DNA of 64,000 bases, taken from positions 834,501 through 898,500 of the forward strand of contig NC_014817.1 of the NCBI RefSeq assembly GCF_000175215.2, given 5' to 3'. Shown piece after piece: positions 23,913-32,000 of this stretch (position 1 is the first letter of the stretch; the number at the start of each line of letters is the position of its first letter). The position numbers and the translations under genes are program-made. The DNA comes from Asticcacaulis excentricus CB 48. Its GTDB lineage: Bacteria; Pseudomonadota; Alphaproteobacteria; Caulobacterales; Caulobacteraceae. The notes below the pieces were generated by a model that made no database searches, was not told the DNA's origin, and saw only the letters and a list, made by a program, of their open reading frames with translations.

Positions 23913-24917
23913 CTAAGCCACCCGCTGCATCAGTGGCAACTGGCTGAAAATCTCGACCGAGCGCAGGCGCGCCTCGACATCATGGATGGGCATGGAGATG
24001 ATCAGTTCATCCGCCTCAGTCGCCGCCAGAAAGTTTTCCAGCTTACGCTCTATGGTCTGAGGCGAGCCGACCACCGCATATTGCAGCATGTGTTCGACCA
24101 TCTGTGTCTCTTCGGGGCTGAGCTGGAGCCCGCGCACCGGAGCCGGGAAGGGCTTGCGCTCATTGCGCCGCAGCGCCGCAAAGGCCTGTCGCATAGAGGT
24201 GAACAGATACTGTGCCTCCTCATCTGTATCGGCAGCCACGCCCATAATGCCGACCATGGCCTTCGGGTGCGGATGATCGACCGAGGGCCGGTACTGCTGG
24301 CGATAGAGACGCAGCGCCTGATGCAGCAAATCCGGCGCAAAGTGCGAGGCAAAGGCATAGGGCAGGCCCATCTGCGCCGCCAGTTGCGCGCCATAGGTGC
24401 TCGACCCCAGGACCCATATCGGCACCTTGGCGCCATAGCCCGGCACGGCCAGTATCGGCTCTGAGCCATCCGGATCGTCCATCAGCCGGCGCAGCTCCGC
24501 CACATCATAGGGGAAACTGTCCACGCCGCTGTCCATATGCCGCCGCAGCGCCCGCGCCGTCCGCATATCCGTACCCGGCGCACGCCCCAGCCCCAGATCG
24601 ACCCGCCCCGGAAACAGCGCCTCCAGCGTGCCGAACTGTTCAGCGATCACCAGCGGCGCATGATTGGGCAGCATAATGCCGCCCGAACCGATGCGAATGG
24701 TCGAGGTATGGTGCCCGACATGCGCAATCGCTACCGCCGTCGCCGAAGACGCCACGCCCGGCATCCCGTGATGCTCCGCCAGCCAGTAGCGATGATAACC
24801 CAGCGCCTCAGCCTGACGCGCCATGCGCGCCGTATTGGCAAAGGCGTCGGCGACGCGGCTCCCCTCCCCGACCTGCGACAAATCCAGAATGGAAAAGGGG
24901 ACCATATAAAGCCTCAT
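23913..24917 (-). CDS. LLM-class flavin-dependent oxidoreductase (MsnO8 type)
   Basis: 334 residues, a bacterial-luciferase-like TIM barrel. Visible blocks are VPFSILDLSQVGEG at the N-terminus, YHRYWLAEHHGMPGVASSATAV, RIGSGGIMLPNHAPLVIAEQFGTLEALFPGRVDLGLGRAPG, and GSSTYGAQLAAQMGLPYAFASHF. These match the MsnO8 subgroup of reduced-flavin monooxygenases, whose substrates are mostly unknown. No flavin reductase is nearby. Upstream lies a palindrome shared with another region of the window. Confidence 0.93.
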   Translation of the reverse strand: MRLYMVPFSILDLSQVGEGSRVADAFANTARMARQAEALGYHRYWLAEHHGMPGVASSATAVAIAHVGHHTSTIRIGSGGIMLPNHAPLVIAEQFGTLEALFPGRVDLGLGRAPGTDMRTARALRRHMDSGVDSFPYDVAELRRLMDDPDGSEPILAVPGYGAKVPIWVLGSSTYGAQLAAQMGLPYAFASHFAPDLLHQALRLYRQQYRPSVDHPHPKAMVGIMGVAADTDEEAQYLFTSMRQAFAALRRNERKPFPAPVRGLQLSPEETQMVEHMLQYAVVGSPQTIERKLENFLAATEADELIISMPIHDVEARLRSVEIFSQLPLMQRVA

Positions 24918-25072
24918 AGAGTTTGCTGAGGGCTTATGTAGGCGATCCGGTTACGATTACCAGAGGCCGTGATGGTGAGTCGTATGTCGCGGCCGACATA
25001 AAACGCCTGCACCATGTAACAAAAAAATGACTAGCCTCTGAGGCGAGCCCTCTGGACGGCCCGCGCAACTTA

Positions 25073-25086
25073 TGACAGCACTGTCA
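25073..25086. promoter_or_regulatory. Palindromic operator-like site TGACAGCACTGTCA
   Basis: Differs by one central base from the site at 16220-16233, and the shared block extends outwards (TTGACAG(C/T)GCTGTCATAA on the minus strand). It lies 36 nt upstream of the micro-ORF at 25123 and about 155 nt upstream of the monooxygenase gene on the other strand. Confidence 0.55.
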
Positions 25087-25122
25087 AAATAATAAGAAAG
25101 TACAGGCAAGTGGAACAGCGTA

Positions 25123-25212
25123 ATGATAACTCTCATCGTGGCCGGCATCGGCCTTTACGGCGCAGCCGTCGTCTTCTCGGTCATCGCCAGTGAATTCTGG
25201 GGACATAATTGA
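25123..25212 (+). CDS. Micro-ORF C, 29-residue single-helix membrane peptide
   Basis: Begins MITLIVAGIGLYGAAVVFSV, one clear membrane helix, and ends in a short polar tail with Trp and His. The upstream site is weak (GGAACAG about 6 nt before the ATG). No family recognised. The hydrophobic pattern and upstream palindrome shared with micro-ORFs A and B suggest it is real. Function unknown; small membrane-protein regulator or stress peptide are possibilities. Confidence 0.45.
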   Translation: MITLIVAGIGLYGAAVVFSVIASEFWGHN

Positions 25213-25460
25213 CATAAACGTCAGTTATCAGGGTTCGCTCAGGCATAGCCCTCTCAAATAAAACCAACCCGTTCACCCGACGTCATTGACGCCGGGTGAA
25301 TTGGCGTTTGGGGAGAGATGACGATGGGATTGGCTGCGCTGCGCTCCGCCGAAACCTACGCTTCGCTCCGGTTTTCGAACCCCATTATGGATGGGTTCAA
25401 GTCCCCATCTCGTCGATCAAACAAAAAGACCGGCCCAAAGGGGCCGGTCTTTTTGTTTGA
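25213..25460. other. Gap before tRNA-Ser with hairpin and tRNA-like arm
   Basis: Holds an imperfect inverted repeat TTCACCCG-A-CGTC / GACG-C-CGGGTGAA at 25273-25301. Further on is a T-arm-like sequence ATGGGTTCAAGTCCCCAT at 25391-25408 that mirrors the tRNA-Ser 3' end. Open reading frames here are translations of the tRNA region and are not credible genes. Confidence 0.6.
25421..25456. terminator. Strong terminator after tRNA-Ser
   Basis: ACAAAAAGACCGGCCC / GGGCCGGTCTTTTTGT, near-perfect and symmetrical, 5 nt downstream of the tRNA-Ser on the minus strand. Confidence 0.9.
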
Positions 25461-25552
25461 TGGCGGAGACGATGGGATTCGAACCCATGGTACCCTTTTA
25501 GGGGTACGCTCATTTAGCAAACGAGTGCCTTCAGCCTCTCGGCCACGTCTCC
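25461..25552 (-). tRNA. tRNA-Ser (GCT)
   Basis: Read on the minus strand: acceptor GGAGACG / CGTCTCC, anticodon GCT in TTGCTAA, long variable arm TACCCCTAAAAGGGTA typical of serine, T-arm ATGGGTTCGAATCCCAT, encoded CCA. Confidence 0.97.
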
Positions 25553-25681
25553 GCACTAAGGGTTCACTTAGCCTGACTTGTCCCAAATGGCAACGGGCAA
25601 TCCAAGCCCCCCTCCGGAAAAGTGTGAACATCGTCGTATCAGGCTAAAATCACGATTTGCCTTATGGAAAAAGGGCTTGCG

Positions 25682-25696
25682 TTAACGGTTATCTAA
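25682..25696 (+). promoter_or_regulatory. CtrA-like box upstream of hfsE (one mismatch)
   Basis: TTAACGGTTATCTAA fits TTAA-N7-TTAA with one mismatch (CTAA). It lies 66 nt before the hfsE ATG at 25762. Confidence 0.35.
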
Positions 25697-25761
25697 ACGC
25701 CCTGTGGCAGGGTGTCGGCGAAACCGCCTCAGATGATCCCCAAAGGACACCCCAAACGGTC

Positions 25762-27339
25762 ATGACAGACGCACGCACAGGCGCCCCCGCCGAAACGCTT
25801 ATGCCCCCCACCACCCCTGACCGGGTCACGGGCGAGACGGCCTTGCGCGTTCAGGGTTTGAGCCAGGGCCGCACAGCCGAAGCCGCGGCGGATCATCGTC
25901 GCGGGCCGTTTCGCCCTGAGCGTCTGGTGCCGCTGCGTGAACGCCGCGCCAATGAGGCCTATGCCTATCTCTTCCGTTTCAGCGACCTGCTGCTGATCGC
26001 GGGCGTCAGCCTGTTTGTGGCGCAAGGCCTGTCATCGCAGGGCTGGCAAGAGGCACTGGCTGCCGACATCCTGCCGCTGCTGGTCGCCGCCGTCAGCCTG
26101 TGCTGGAGCCTCAAGAGCTTCGATCTTTATGTTTATCGTCGTCAGGAGCGCCTGAGCGGGCACCTGTTGCGCGTGCTGGCCGCCGTGACGCTCAGCCTGA
26201 TCGCCGGATTTGGGACGGCGGGCCTCAGTGGCCGCGCCGATCTGCTGATCCCTGTCTTTGGCCTGTGGGCCGTTGGGGTGTGGCTGGGTCTGGGGTCGCT
26301 GCACGGCGCCTCATTTGGGCTGGTGGCCCGTTGGCGGCGCAAAGGCTTACTGACACCCAATATCGTCATTGTCGGCGCCACGCGCGACGCCAAAATCCTG
26401 ATCGAGGCGGCGCTGGAACGGCGCGATGTCAATATTCTGGGCATTTTCGACGACCGTCTGTCGCGCGCCCCCGGAGACGTCTGCGGCGTGCCGGTACTGG
26501 GCGATACCGAGGCGCTTTTGTCGCACAAGATTACGCCCTATGTTGATCGGGTGGTCGTCGCCGTCGATCCGTCAGCACGCGCCCGCGTCGAAGGCCTGAT
26601 CCGTCGCCTCAGCCTCTTGCCTAATGCCGTGTCGCTGCTGGTCGATGTTGATAGCGAGGCCGGACGCAAGACCGCTCTGGACCGCCTGTCGGAACAAAGC
26701 CTGAGCGCCAATGGCGTCGGGCCTTCGGACACGCACCGCACCCTGCACAAACGGCTTCAGGACGTCGTGATCGGCACCCTCGCCTTGCTGATCTTCGCCC
26801 CGGTGATGGTAGTGGTCGCTGTGCTGATCAAGCTGGACAGCCCCGGCCCCATCTTCTTCCGTCAGCGCCGCCACGGCATGAACAACGAAGTCATCAATGT
26901 GTGGAAGTTCCGCTCCATGCGTACCGAAGCCGCTGACCCGACCGCCGCACGTCAGGTGTCGCGCGACGACGACCGCGTTACCCGCGTCGGGCGCTTTATC
27001 CGCAAGACCAGCCTCGATGAGCTGCCGCAACTGTTCAACGTTTTGCGGGGCGACATGTCTCTGGTCGGGCCGCGTCCGCACGCCATCGGCATGAAGACCG
27101 GGGACGCCAATTCGGCCAAGCTGGTGGCGGAATACGCCTGGCGGCACCGCATAAAGCCCGGCATGACCGGCTGGGCCGCCATCAAGGGTTCGCGCGGCGC
27201 GCTGGAAAACGCCGAAGACGTGCGCCGCCGCGTGCAACTGGATATCGACTATATCGAACGCCAGTCCTTCTGGTTCGACCTGTACATCATGGCCATGACG
27301 GTGCCCTGCATCCTTGGCGACCGCCACGCCGTCCGGTAA
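25762..27339 (+). CDS. hfsE: Holdfast polyprenyl-phosphate glycosylphosphotransferase HfsE
   Basis: 525 residues. N-terminal membrane helices (about residues 68-150) precede a CoA-binding-like soluble segment. The C-terminal bacterial sugar-transferase domain has VIGTLALLIFAPVMVVVAVLIKLDSPGPIFFRQ, WKFRSM, TSLDELPQLFNVL and LVGPRPHAI, followed by KPGMTGWA. It transfers the first sugar phosphate to undecaprenyl phosphate to start each holdfast repeat unit. The identity rests on the gene order hfsEFGH-CBA-D, the same as in Caulobacter. The start at ATG 25762 is preferred; a longer TTG start at 25657 has no ribosome site. A CtrA-like box sits between. Confidence 0.9.
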   Translation: MTDARTGAPAETLMPPTTPDRVTGETALRVQGLSQGRTAEAAADHRRGPFRPERLVPLRERRANEAYAYLFRFSDLLLIAGVSLFVAQGLSSQGWQEALAADILPLLVAAVSLCWSLKSFDLYVYRRQERLSGHLLRVLAAVTLSLIAGFGTAGLSGRADLLIPVFGLWAVGVWLGLGSLHGASFGLVARWRRKGLLTPNIVIVGATRDAKILIEAALERRDVNILGIFDDRLSRAPGDVCGVPVLGDTEALLSHKITPYVDRVVVAVDPSARARVEGLIRRLSLLPNAVSLLVDVDSEAGRKTALDRLSEQSLSANGVGPSDTHRTLHKRLQDVVIGTLALLIFAPVMVVVAVLIKLDSPGPIFFRQRRHGMNNEVINVWKFRSMRTEAADPTAARQVSRDDDRVTRVGRFIRKTSLDELPQLFNVLRGDMSLVGPRPHAIGMKTGDANSAKLVAEYAWRHRIKPGMTGWAAIKGSRGALENAEDVRRRVQLDIDYIERQSFWFDLYIMAMTVPCILGDRHAVR

Positions 27340-27344
27340 GGCCG

Positions 27345-28808
27345 ATGTTCTGGAAAGGCCTGTGGGGATACCTTCCCGCCAATGTGTTGCAGGGGCTGAT
27401 CGGGTTCGCCACCCTGATCACCTTTACGCGCCTGCTGTCGCCCGATGACTATGGCCGCTATGCGCTGGCCTTTGGCGTATCGAGTCTGGCCCAGACCCTG
27501 TGCTTTACGTGGATCGAAGCGGCCATGGCGCGCTTTTATCCGTCGGAATCGCGTGAGAACCCCGAAGCCCCGGCGCTGTATGGCACGCTCTACCGCCTGT
27601 TTGCCGCGGTAACCGTGGTGTTTGCGGTCGTCTGCGCCGCCGGTCTGTGGCTGTGGCCCGCGCCGGATGCACACACGCAGGCGCTTAAGCTGGCCATCGG
27701 CTGCGGGTTGGGCGTCGTCGTCTTCCGCAGCCTGATCAAGATGGTGCAGGAACAGCGCCGCTCCGAAGGGCGTGTCGGCACGGCTTCGACGCTAGACATC
27801 ATCCAGACCGTCGGCGGGTTTGGTCTGGGGGCCTTGTTGGCATGGGCCGGCTTAGGGGGCGGCGCGCCGCTGCTGGCCGCCGGGATCGTAGCGGCCGCCT
27901 GCCTGCCGTTTGTGGCCCGCGAAGACTGGGGCCGCGCGCGCAAGGGGCGTTTCGATGCCGCCCGCGCCCGGCAGTATGCCCATTACGGCCTGCCCGTCTC
28001 GGCCAGCCTGATCCTCACCCTGGCGCTCTATACGGTGGACCGCTTTCTGATCGCCGGGTTCCTGTCCGAAGCCGAGGCCGGGGCCTATCATGCGGGCTAT
28101 AGCCTTGCCTCGCGCATCCTCGACGTGCTGTTTTTGTGGTTTGGCGCGGCCGGTGGCCCGGCGCTGGTCCACGCGCTGGAAAGCGGCGGTCCCGACGTCC
28201 TGAAAGCCCACGCCCGCGATCAGTTCCGCGTCATGGCGCTGGTGCTGTTTCCGGCGGTCGGCGGGCTCATCGCCGTCGAAGCGCCACTGGCTCAACTGTT
28301 GATTGGCGAAGGTCTGCGCGCACAGGCCCTCAGCGTCACCGCCCTGATCAGCGTCGGTGCCCTGCTGTCGGGCTTTAACACCTATTATTTCCTTCAGGCC
28401 TTTACCCTGTCGAAGAAGACGAAGCTTTTGACCGTGGCCATGGCCATTCCCGCCATCGCCAATGTCGGGCTGAACCTGTGGCTGATCCCGCTCTATGGCC
28501 TGTGGGGAGCCGGTCTGGCGACGGCGCTGAGCTTTGGTATAGGGCTGGTGGGCTCGTGGGCTCTGGGACGCCGCGCCATCGCCCTGCCCGTGCCGTGGCG
28601 GGACCTGATGCTGACCGCTGCCGCCACCGTGGTGATGGTCCTGTGCGTGCGGCTGATCCCGGCCTTTGGCGGCATTGGGGAACTGGTGTTGAAAGGCGTA
28701 ACCGGCGTCGTGGTCTATGCCGTGCTGGCTCTGGCCCTGAACCTCAACGATGTGCGCGCGCACAGCCAACGCTTCCTTAAACGCTTTGGGTTAGGGTCGG
28801 CCGCATGA
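27345..28808 (+). CDS. hfsF: Holdfast polysaccharide flippase HfsF (Wzx-like)
   Basis: 487 residues with about 12-14 membrane helices, MATE/Wzx fold. The N-terminus YLPANVLQGLIGFATLITFTRLLSP is typical of polysaccharide flippases, and the family's polar loops are present (ARQYAHYGLPVSASLI). It flips lipid-linked holdfast units to the periplasm. It starts 5 nt after hfsE and overlaps hfsG by 4 nt, so the four genes form one operon. Confidence 0.9.
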   Translation: MFWKGLWGYLPANVLQGLIGFATLITFTRLLSPDDYGRYALAFGVSSLAQTLCFTWIEAAMARFYPSESRENPEAPALYGTLYRLFAAVTVVFAVVCAAGLWLWPAPDAHTQALKLAIGCGLGVVVFRSLIKMVQEQRRSEGRVGTASTLDIIQTVGGFGLGALLAWAGLGGGAPLLAAGIVAAACLPFVAREDWGRARKGRFDAARARQYAHYGLPVSASLILTLALYTVDRFLIAGFLSEAEAGAYHAGYSLASRILDVLFLWFGAAGGPALVHALESGGPDVLKAHARDQFRVMALVLFPAVGGLIAVEAPLAQLLIGEGLRAQALSVTALISVGALLSGFNTYYFLQAFTLSKKTKLLTVAMAIPAIANVGLNLWLIPLYGLWGAGLATALSFGIGLVGSWALGRRAIALPVPWRDLMLTAAATVVMVLCVRLIPAFGGIGELVLKGVTGVVVYAVLALALNLNDVRAHSQRFLKRFGLGSAA

Positions 28809-29722
28809 CCGCCACCGTCGTCACCAATGCCGCCCGTGAAGCCGCACCGCCGCCGCGCCTGTCGGTGCTGATCCCCTTCTATAAGGAAAGCCCGGCCACC
28901 CTGCTGCGCGCCCTGACGCCGACACCGGGGGTGGAAATCGTGCTGCTCGATGACGGGTCCGGGCAGGCCGAGCTGACGCAGGAGGTGATGTCAACGATTG
29001 ATGAAGTCGCCCTGCCCGCCACCTTCCTCAGCCTGACGCACAATGAAGGCCGGGCGCGTGGGCGCAACCGCCTGACGCAAGCCGCGCGCGGCGACTATTT
29101 CCTGTGCCTCGATTCCGACATGCTGCCTGATGCGCCGGACTTCCTGACGCGCTGGCTTGAGGTGATGGACGACAATCCTGCCGTAGTGTTTGGCGGCTTT
29201 TCGCTGCTTCAGGCCCCGATGGACAAACGCTTTGCCATCCACCGCATGATGGCAGCCAAAAGCGACTGCCTCAATGCCGCCACCCGCGCCCTGATGTCCG
29301 AGAAATACGTCTTTACCTCGAACCTTCTTATCCGCCGCGACGTCTTTGCGACGCAGGATTTCGACAGCAGCTTCACCGGCTGGGGCTGGGAAGACGTCGA
29401 ATGGGCTATGCGCGTGGCGCAACAGTTTGGCGTGCAGCATATCGACAACCCCGCCACCCATCTGGGCCTCGACACGGCGGACACGCTGATGCGCAAGTAT
29501 GAGCAATCGGTCGGCAACTTCGCCCGCGTCGTTGACAAACACCCGCAGGTCGTCGCCACCTATGCCAGCTACCGCGCGGCGCGCCTGATCCGCAAATTGC
29601 CCCTGCGCGGGGCCCTACGCGCCACCTTGCGCGGCGTGATCCGCAACGAAGCCCTGCCGCTGAAGGCCCGCGCCTTTGGCCTGCGCCTGTACCGCGCGGC
29701 CCTTTATTCTGAGGTCGTCTGA
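28805..29722 (+). CDS. hfsG: Holdfast glycosyltransferase HfsG (family 2)
   Basis: 305 residues, GT-A fold. The N-terminal LSVLIPFYKE and IVLLDDGSG motifs bind nucleotide-sugar, the DXD-type motif is LCLDSDM, and FTGWGWEDVEWAMR is the acceptor-side ED block. It adds a sugar, in Caulobacter thought to be GlcNAc-type, to the lipid-linked unit at the inner membrane face. ATGA overlap with hfsF and 1-nt overlap with hfsH. Confidence 0.9.
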   Translation: MTATVVTNAAREAAPPPRLSVLIPFYKESPATLLRALTPTPGVEIVLLDDGSGQAELTQEVMSTIDEVALPATFLSLTHNEGRARGRNRLTQAARGDYFLCLDSDMLPDAPDFLTRWLEVMDDNPAVVFGGFSLLQAPMDKRFAIHRMMAAKSDCLNAATRALMSEKYVFTSNLLIRRDVFATQDFDSSFTGWGWEDVEWAMRVAQQFGVQHIDNPATHLGLDTADTLMRKYEQSVGNFARVVDKHPQVVATYASYRAARLIRKLPLRGALRATLRGVIRNEALPLKARAFGLRLYRAALYSEVV

Positions 29723-30489
29723 TGAACTATGCCGAAGCCTATGCTGCCGATCGTTCGCTGTATGGCAAGCTGCGCCGCCGCGCCTCAAAGCTGCTGTTCC
29801 GCAAACCGGCGCAGTTGAAAGGGCTGACGAAACCGCTGCTGACCTTTTCGTTTGATGATGCCCCTCAGTCGGCGGCCATTGCAGGGGCGGGCATACTGGA
29901 ACGCCACGGCTATCGCGCCACCTATTTCATCTCCGCCGGACTGATGGGGCAGGACAGCCATTTCGGCCCCTACACCACCGCCGCTCAGATCGCCGCCCTG
30001 AATGCGCGCGGCCATGAGATCGCTTGCCACACCCTGATGCACATCGACTGTGGTCAGGCGAAGGGGGCAGACATTGCTTTAAGCGTGGACAAAAATCAAA
30101 AGCTTATTCAATCACTTGGCATGCCCACTTCAACCACTTTTGCCTACCCTTATGGCGATGTATCACCACAGGCCAAGGCGGTGCTGGGCGACCGCTATCG
30201 CTCCTCGCGTGCCCTGCACCACGGTCTGATCCGCTCCGGCAGCGACCTCAATCAGGCCCCCGCCATCGGCATCGAAGGCGACGCCGGCCAACGGCTGGCG
30301 CTGGAGTGGATGGCACAGGCGCTCAAAACCCCGCAAAGCTGGTTGGTACTCTACACCCACGATGTGCGTGAAAATCCCTCGCCCTGGGGCTGCACGCCGG
30401 AGACTCTGGAGACGCTGGCCACCGCCGCCCAGACTCTGGGGTTCGAGGTCGTCACCTATGCCGAAGGGGCGCGCCGCGCGGGCGGCTAA
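29722..30489 (+). CDS. hfsH: Holdfast polysaccharide deacetylase HfsH
   Basis: 255 residues, NodB-type deacetylase. Metal-binding Asp pair is in TFSFDDAPQSA, and the H-x3-H metal site is HTLMH (ACHTLMHIDCG). Motif 3 is AYPYGD. The C-terminal LVLYTHDVRENP supplies the last histidine. In Caulobacter HfsH removes acetyl groups from the holdfast and is needed for its adhesion and anchoring. A 100-nt patch near 30065-30165 is unusually A/T-rich compared with flanking codons. It is the last gene of the hfsEFGH operon; a long inverted repeat follows. Confidence 0.9.
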   Translation: MNYAEAYAADRSLYGKLRRRASKLLFRKPAQLKGLTKPLLTFSFDDAPQSAAIAGAGILERHGYRATYFISAGLMGQDSHFGPYTTAAQIAALNARGHEIACHTLMHIDCGQAKGADIALSVDKNQKLIQSLGMPTSTTFAYPYGDVSPQAKAVLGDRYRSSRALHHGLIRSGSDLNQAPAIGIEGDAGQRLALEWMAQALKTPQSWLVLYTHDVRENPSPWGCTPETLETLATAAQTLGFEVVTYAEGARRAGG

Positions 30490-30698
30490 GGCGTTCCACG
30501 GAAGCATCCTTTGGGTTGGTGCTCAGTTTTGGAAACCACAGATTTCACAGATTGCACAGATTATAGGGTCAGTTCACCCACCCTCGCAGGCGCATACTCA
30601 AGGGCGCGAAGCACAAAATCTGTGAAATCTGTGAAATCTGTGGTTTCTTTTCAAACGCCCACCCCACATAAACACCCGGTTTGTGCGGTGTGGAGATC
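30490..30698. other. Convergent gap between hfsH and hfsC
   Basis: Mostly filled by the CACAGATTT inverted repeat. No gene is seen; the repeat probably ends transcription from both sides. Confidence 0.6.
30532..30647. repeat. Long inverted repeat of CACAGATTT units
   Basis: Left arm 30532-30562 starts GAAACCACAGATTTCACAGA; right arm 30617-30647 is its reverse complement with one mismatch in 31. A 54-nt loop separates them. Arms are made of tandem CACAGATT(T) units. Confidence 0.9.
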
Positions 30699-32000
30699 TT
30701 AATCGTACAGCCCGCGTCTTGGCCGCACAGGCGCAACGGGGGCCGCAATCACCGGCCCATCGCCCGGTAAGGCCAGCTTGACGACGATCAGCACGATCAG
30801 GCACCAGCGGATGTCGTTCCAGCCGATCGCGATGCTCTCGGTCAGGCTCATCAGCGAATAGACGGTGATAAACGGCAGGGCGAAATAGCCGCCATCGCCC
30901 CGATAGGTGCGATAAAAGGCCTTCAGCCACGTCTCGATAAACACCAGCGCCCACACGGTCAGGCCGACATAGCCCAAGGCCAGCCACACCTCGTACCAGC
31001 ACGAATGGGCGTGATAGGCGCGAAAACCCGCCACCTCGGTGATCCAGCGCAGCGGCGTCCACTCCCCTTCGGTGGACCACACGACGCCATAGCCGTAACC
31101 GGTGACCGGCTGTTTGTGCATCACAAAGTCGATCCCGGCCCAGATATTGGTACGCCCGGTCAGGGTCGCGTCCTTGCCCAGGAGGTGAAACAACTGCTCC
31201 GGCATCAGAGTGACAAAGCTGCCCACCGCCAGCAGCACGCACACCGCAACCCAGGTCAGGAACACCCCCAAAAGCGGCCCGCGCCGCGACAGCCAGACAA
31301 ACGCCATCATACCGGCCCCCAGTATGAGTGCCAGCAGCGAGGTCTTAGACGTGGACATCAGAACCAGAAACGCTGCCCCACCCGCGGCGGCAAACCACAG
31401 CCAGCGGCGTTTGGCGACCTGGATCCCGGCCGCGAGACAGGCCAGAAAGCCGACATCCATTACAGCCCCCAGATTGTTCTTTTCGGCAAAAACCCCGCGC
31501 CACGCCCCGACGAACAGCTCGGTCATCCGTCCCTTGTCCGGAAACACAATGGCCATTACAAACGACCCGGCAATCAGGATCAGATAGGTGACCGCGATCA
31601 CCTCAATCAGCTTGCGCCACGAAAAGCGCGCGGCGATGACATAGCCAGCCAGACAGGTCATGGCAAAGGCCACAAAGCGACGCAGCGTGGCGGACGGGTC
31701 AACCGACCACAGGTAAGAAGCCCCGCACAGCAGTATCAGCGTGATCAGTAAAGGCGTGTGAATTAAGCCCACCAGCACCGACTTCCACGTCAGAATCAGA
31801 AGCGCCAGCGCGCAAAGGTAAACCGGGTAGTAAATGTTGCGGATTATAGCCCCAGCCATCGGCGATTGTTCGGTCGAATAGCCGAAGACGGGCGACACCC
31901 AGCCTTGCGAAAACATGAATAGGATAAACACCGCCAGACCGAAAGACAGCCACTGCCCGTCCCAGTCCTCCTGGATGCCAGGAAGGATATCACCGACCAT
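30699..32000 (-). CDS. hfsC: Holdfast polysaccharide polymerase HfsC (Wzy-like)
   Basis: 433 residues with 10-12 membrane helices and an O-antigen ligase/polymerase (Wzy_C) core. GVFAEKNNLGAVMDVG and LMSTSKTSLLAL mark the core. The large periplasmic loop contains GRTNIWAG and GYGYGVVW...AHSCWYEVWLALG. It would join flipped repeat units in the periplasm. The stop/start with hfsB overlaps by 1 nt, and the gene converges on hfsH. A basic C-terminal tail (PVRPRRG) is cytoplasmic. Confidence 0.88.
   Translation of the reverse strand: MVGDILPGIQEDWDGQWLSFGLAVFILFMFSQGWVSPVFGYSTEQSPMAGAIIRNIYYPVYLCALALLILTWKSVLVGLIHTPLLITLILLCGASYLWSVDPSATLRRFVAFAMTCLAGYVIAARFSWRKLIEVIAVTYLILIAGSFVMAIVFPDKGRMTELFVGAWRGVFAEKNNLGAVMDVGFLACLAAGIQVAKRRWLWFAAAGGAAFLVLMSTSKTSLLALILGAGMMAFVWLSRRGPLLGVFLTWVAVCVLLAVGSFVTLMPEQLFHLLGKDATLTGRTNIWAGIDFVMHKQPVTGYGYGVVWSTEGEWTPLRWITEVAGFRAYHAHSCWYEVWLALGYVGLTVWALVFIETWLKAFYRTYRGDGGYFALPFITVYSLMSLTESIAIGWNDIRWCLIVLIVVKLALPGDGPVIAAPVAPVRPRRGLYD

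Noticed and set aside
24914..25015. 33-codon ORF ending in an ATGA overlap with the flavin monooxygenase start
   Set aside because: No ribosome site, no hydrophobic or domain pattern; the overlap is likely chance. It could be a leader peptide, but the evidence is too thin to list.
25318..25647. 109-codon plus-strand ORF across tRNA-Ser
   Set aside because: It translates the terminator and tRNA; this kind of frame is a well-known annotation artefact.
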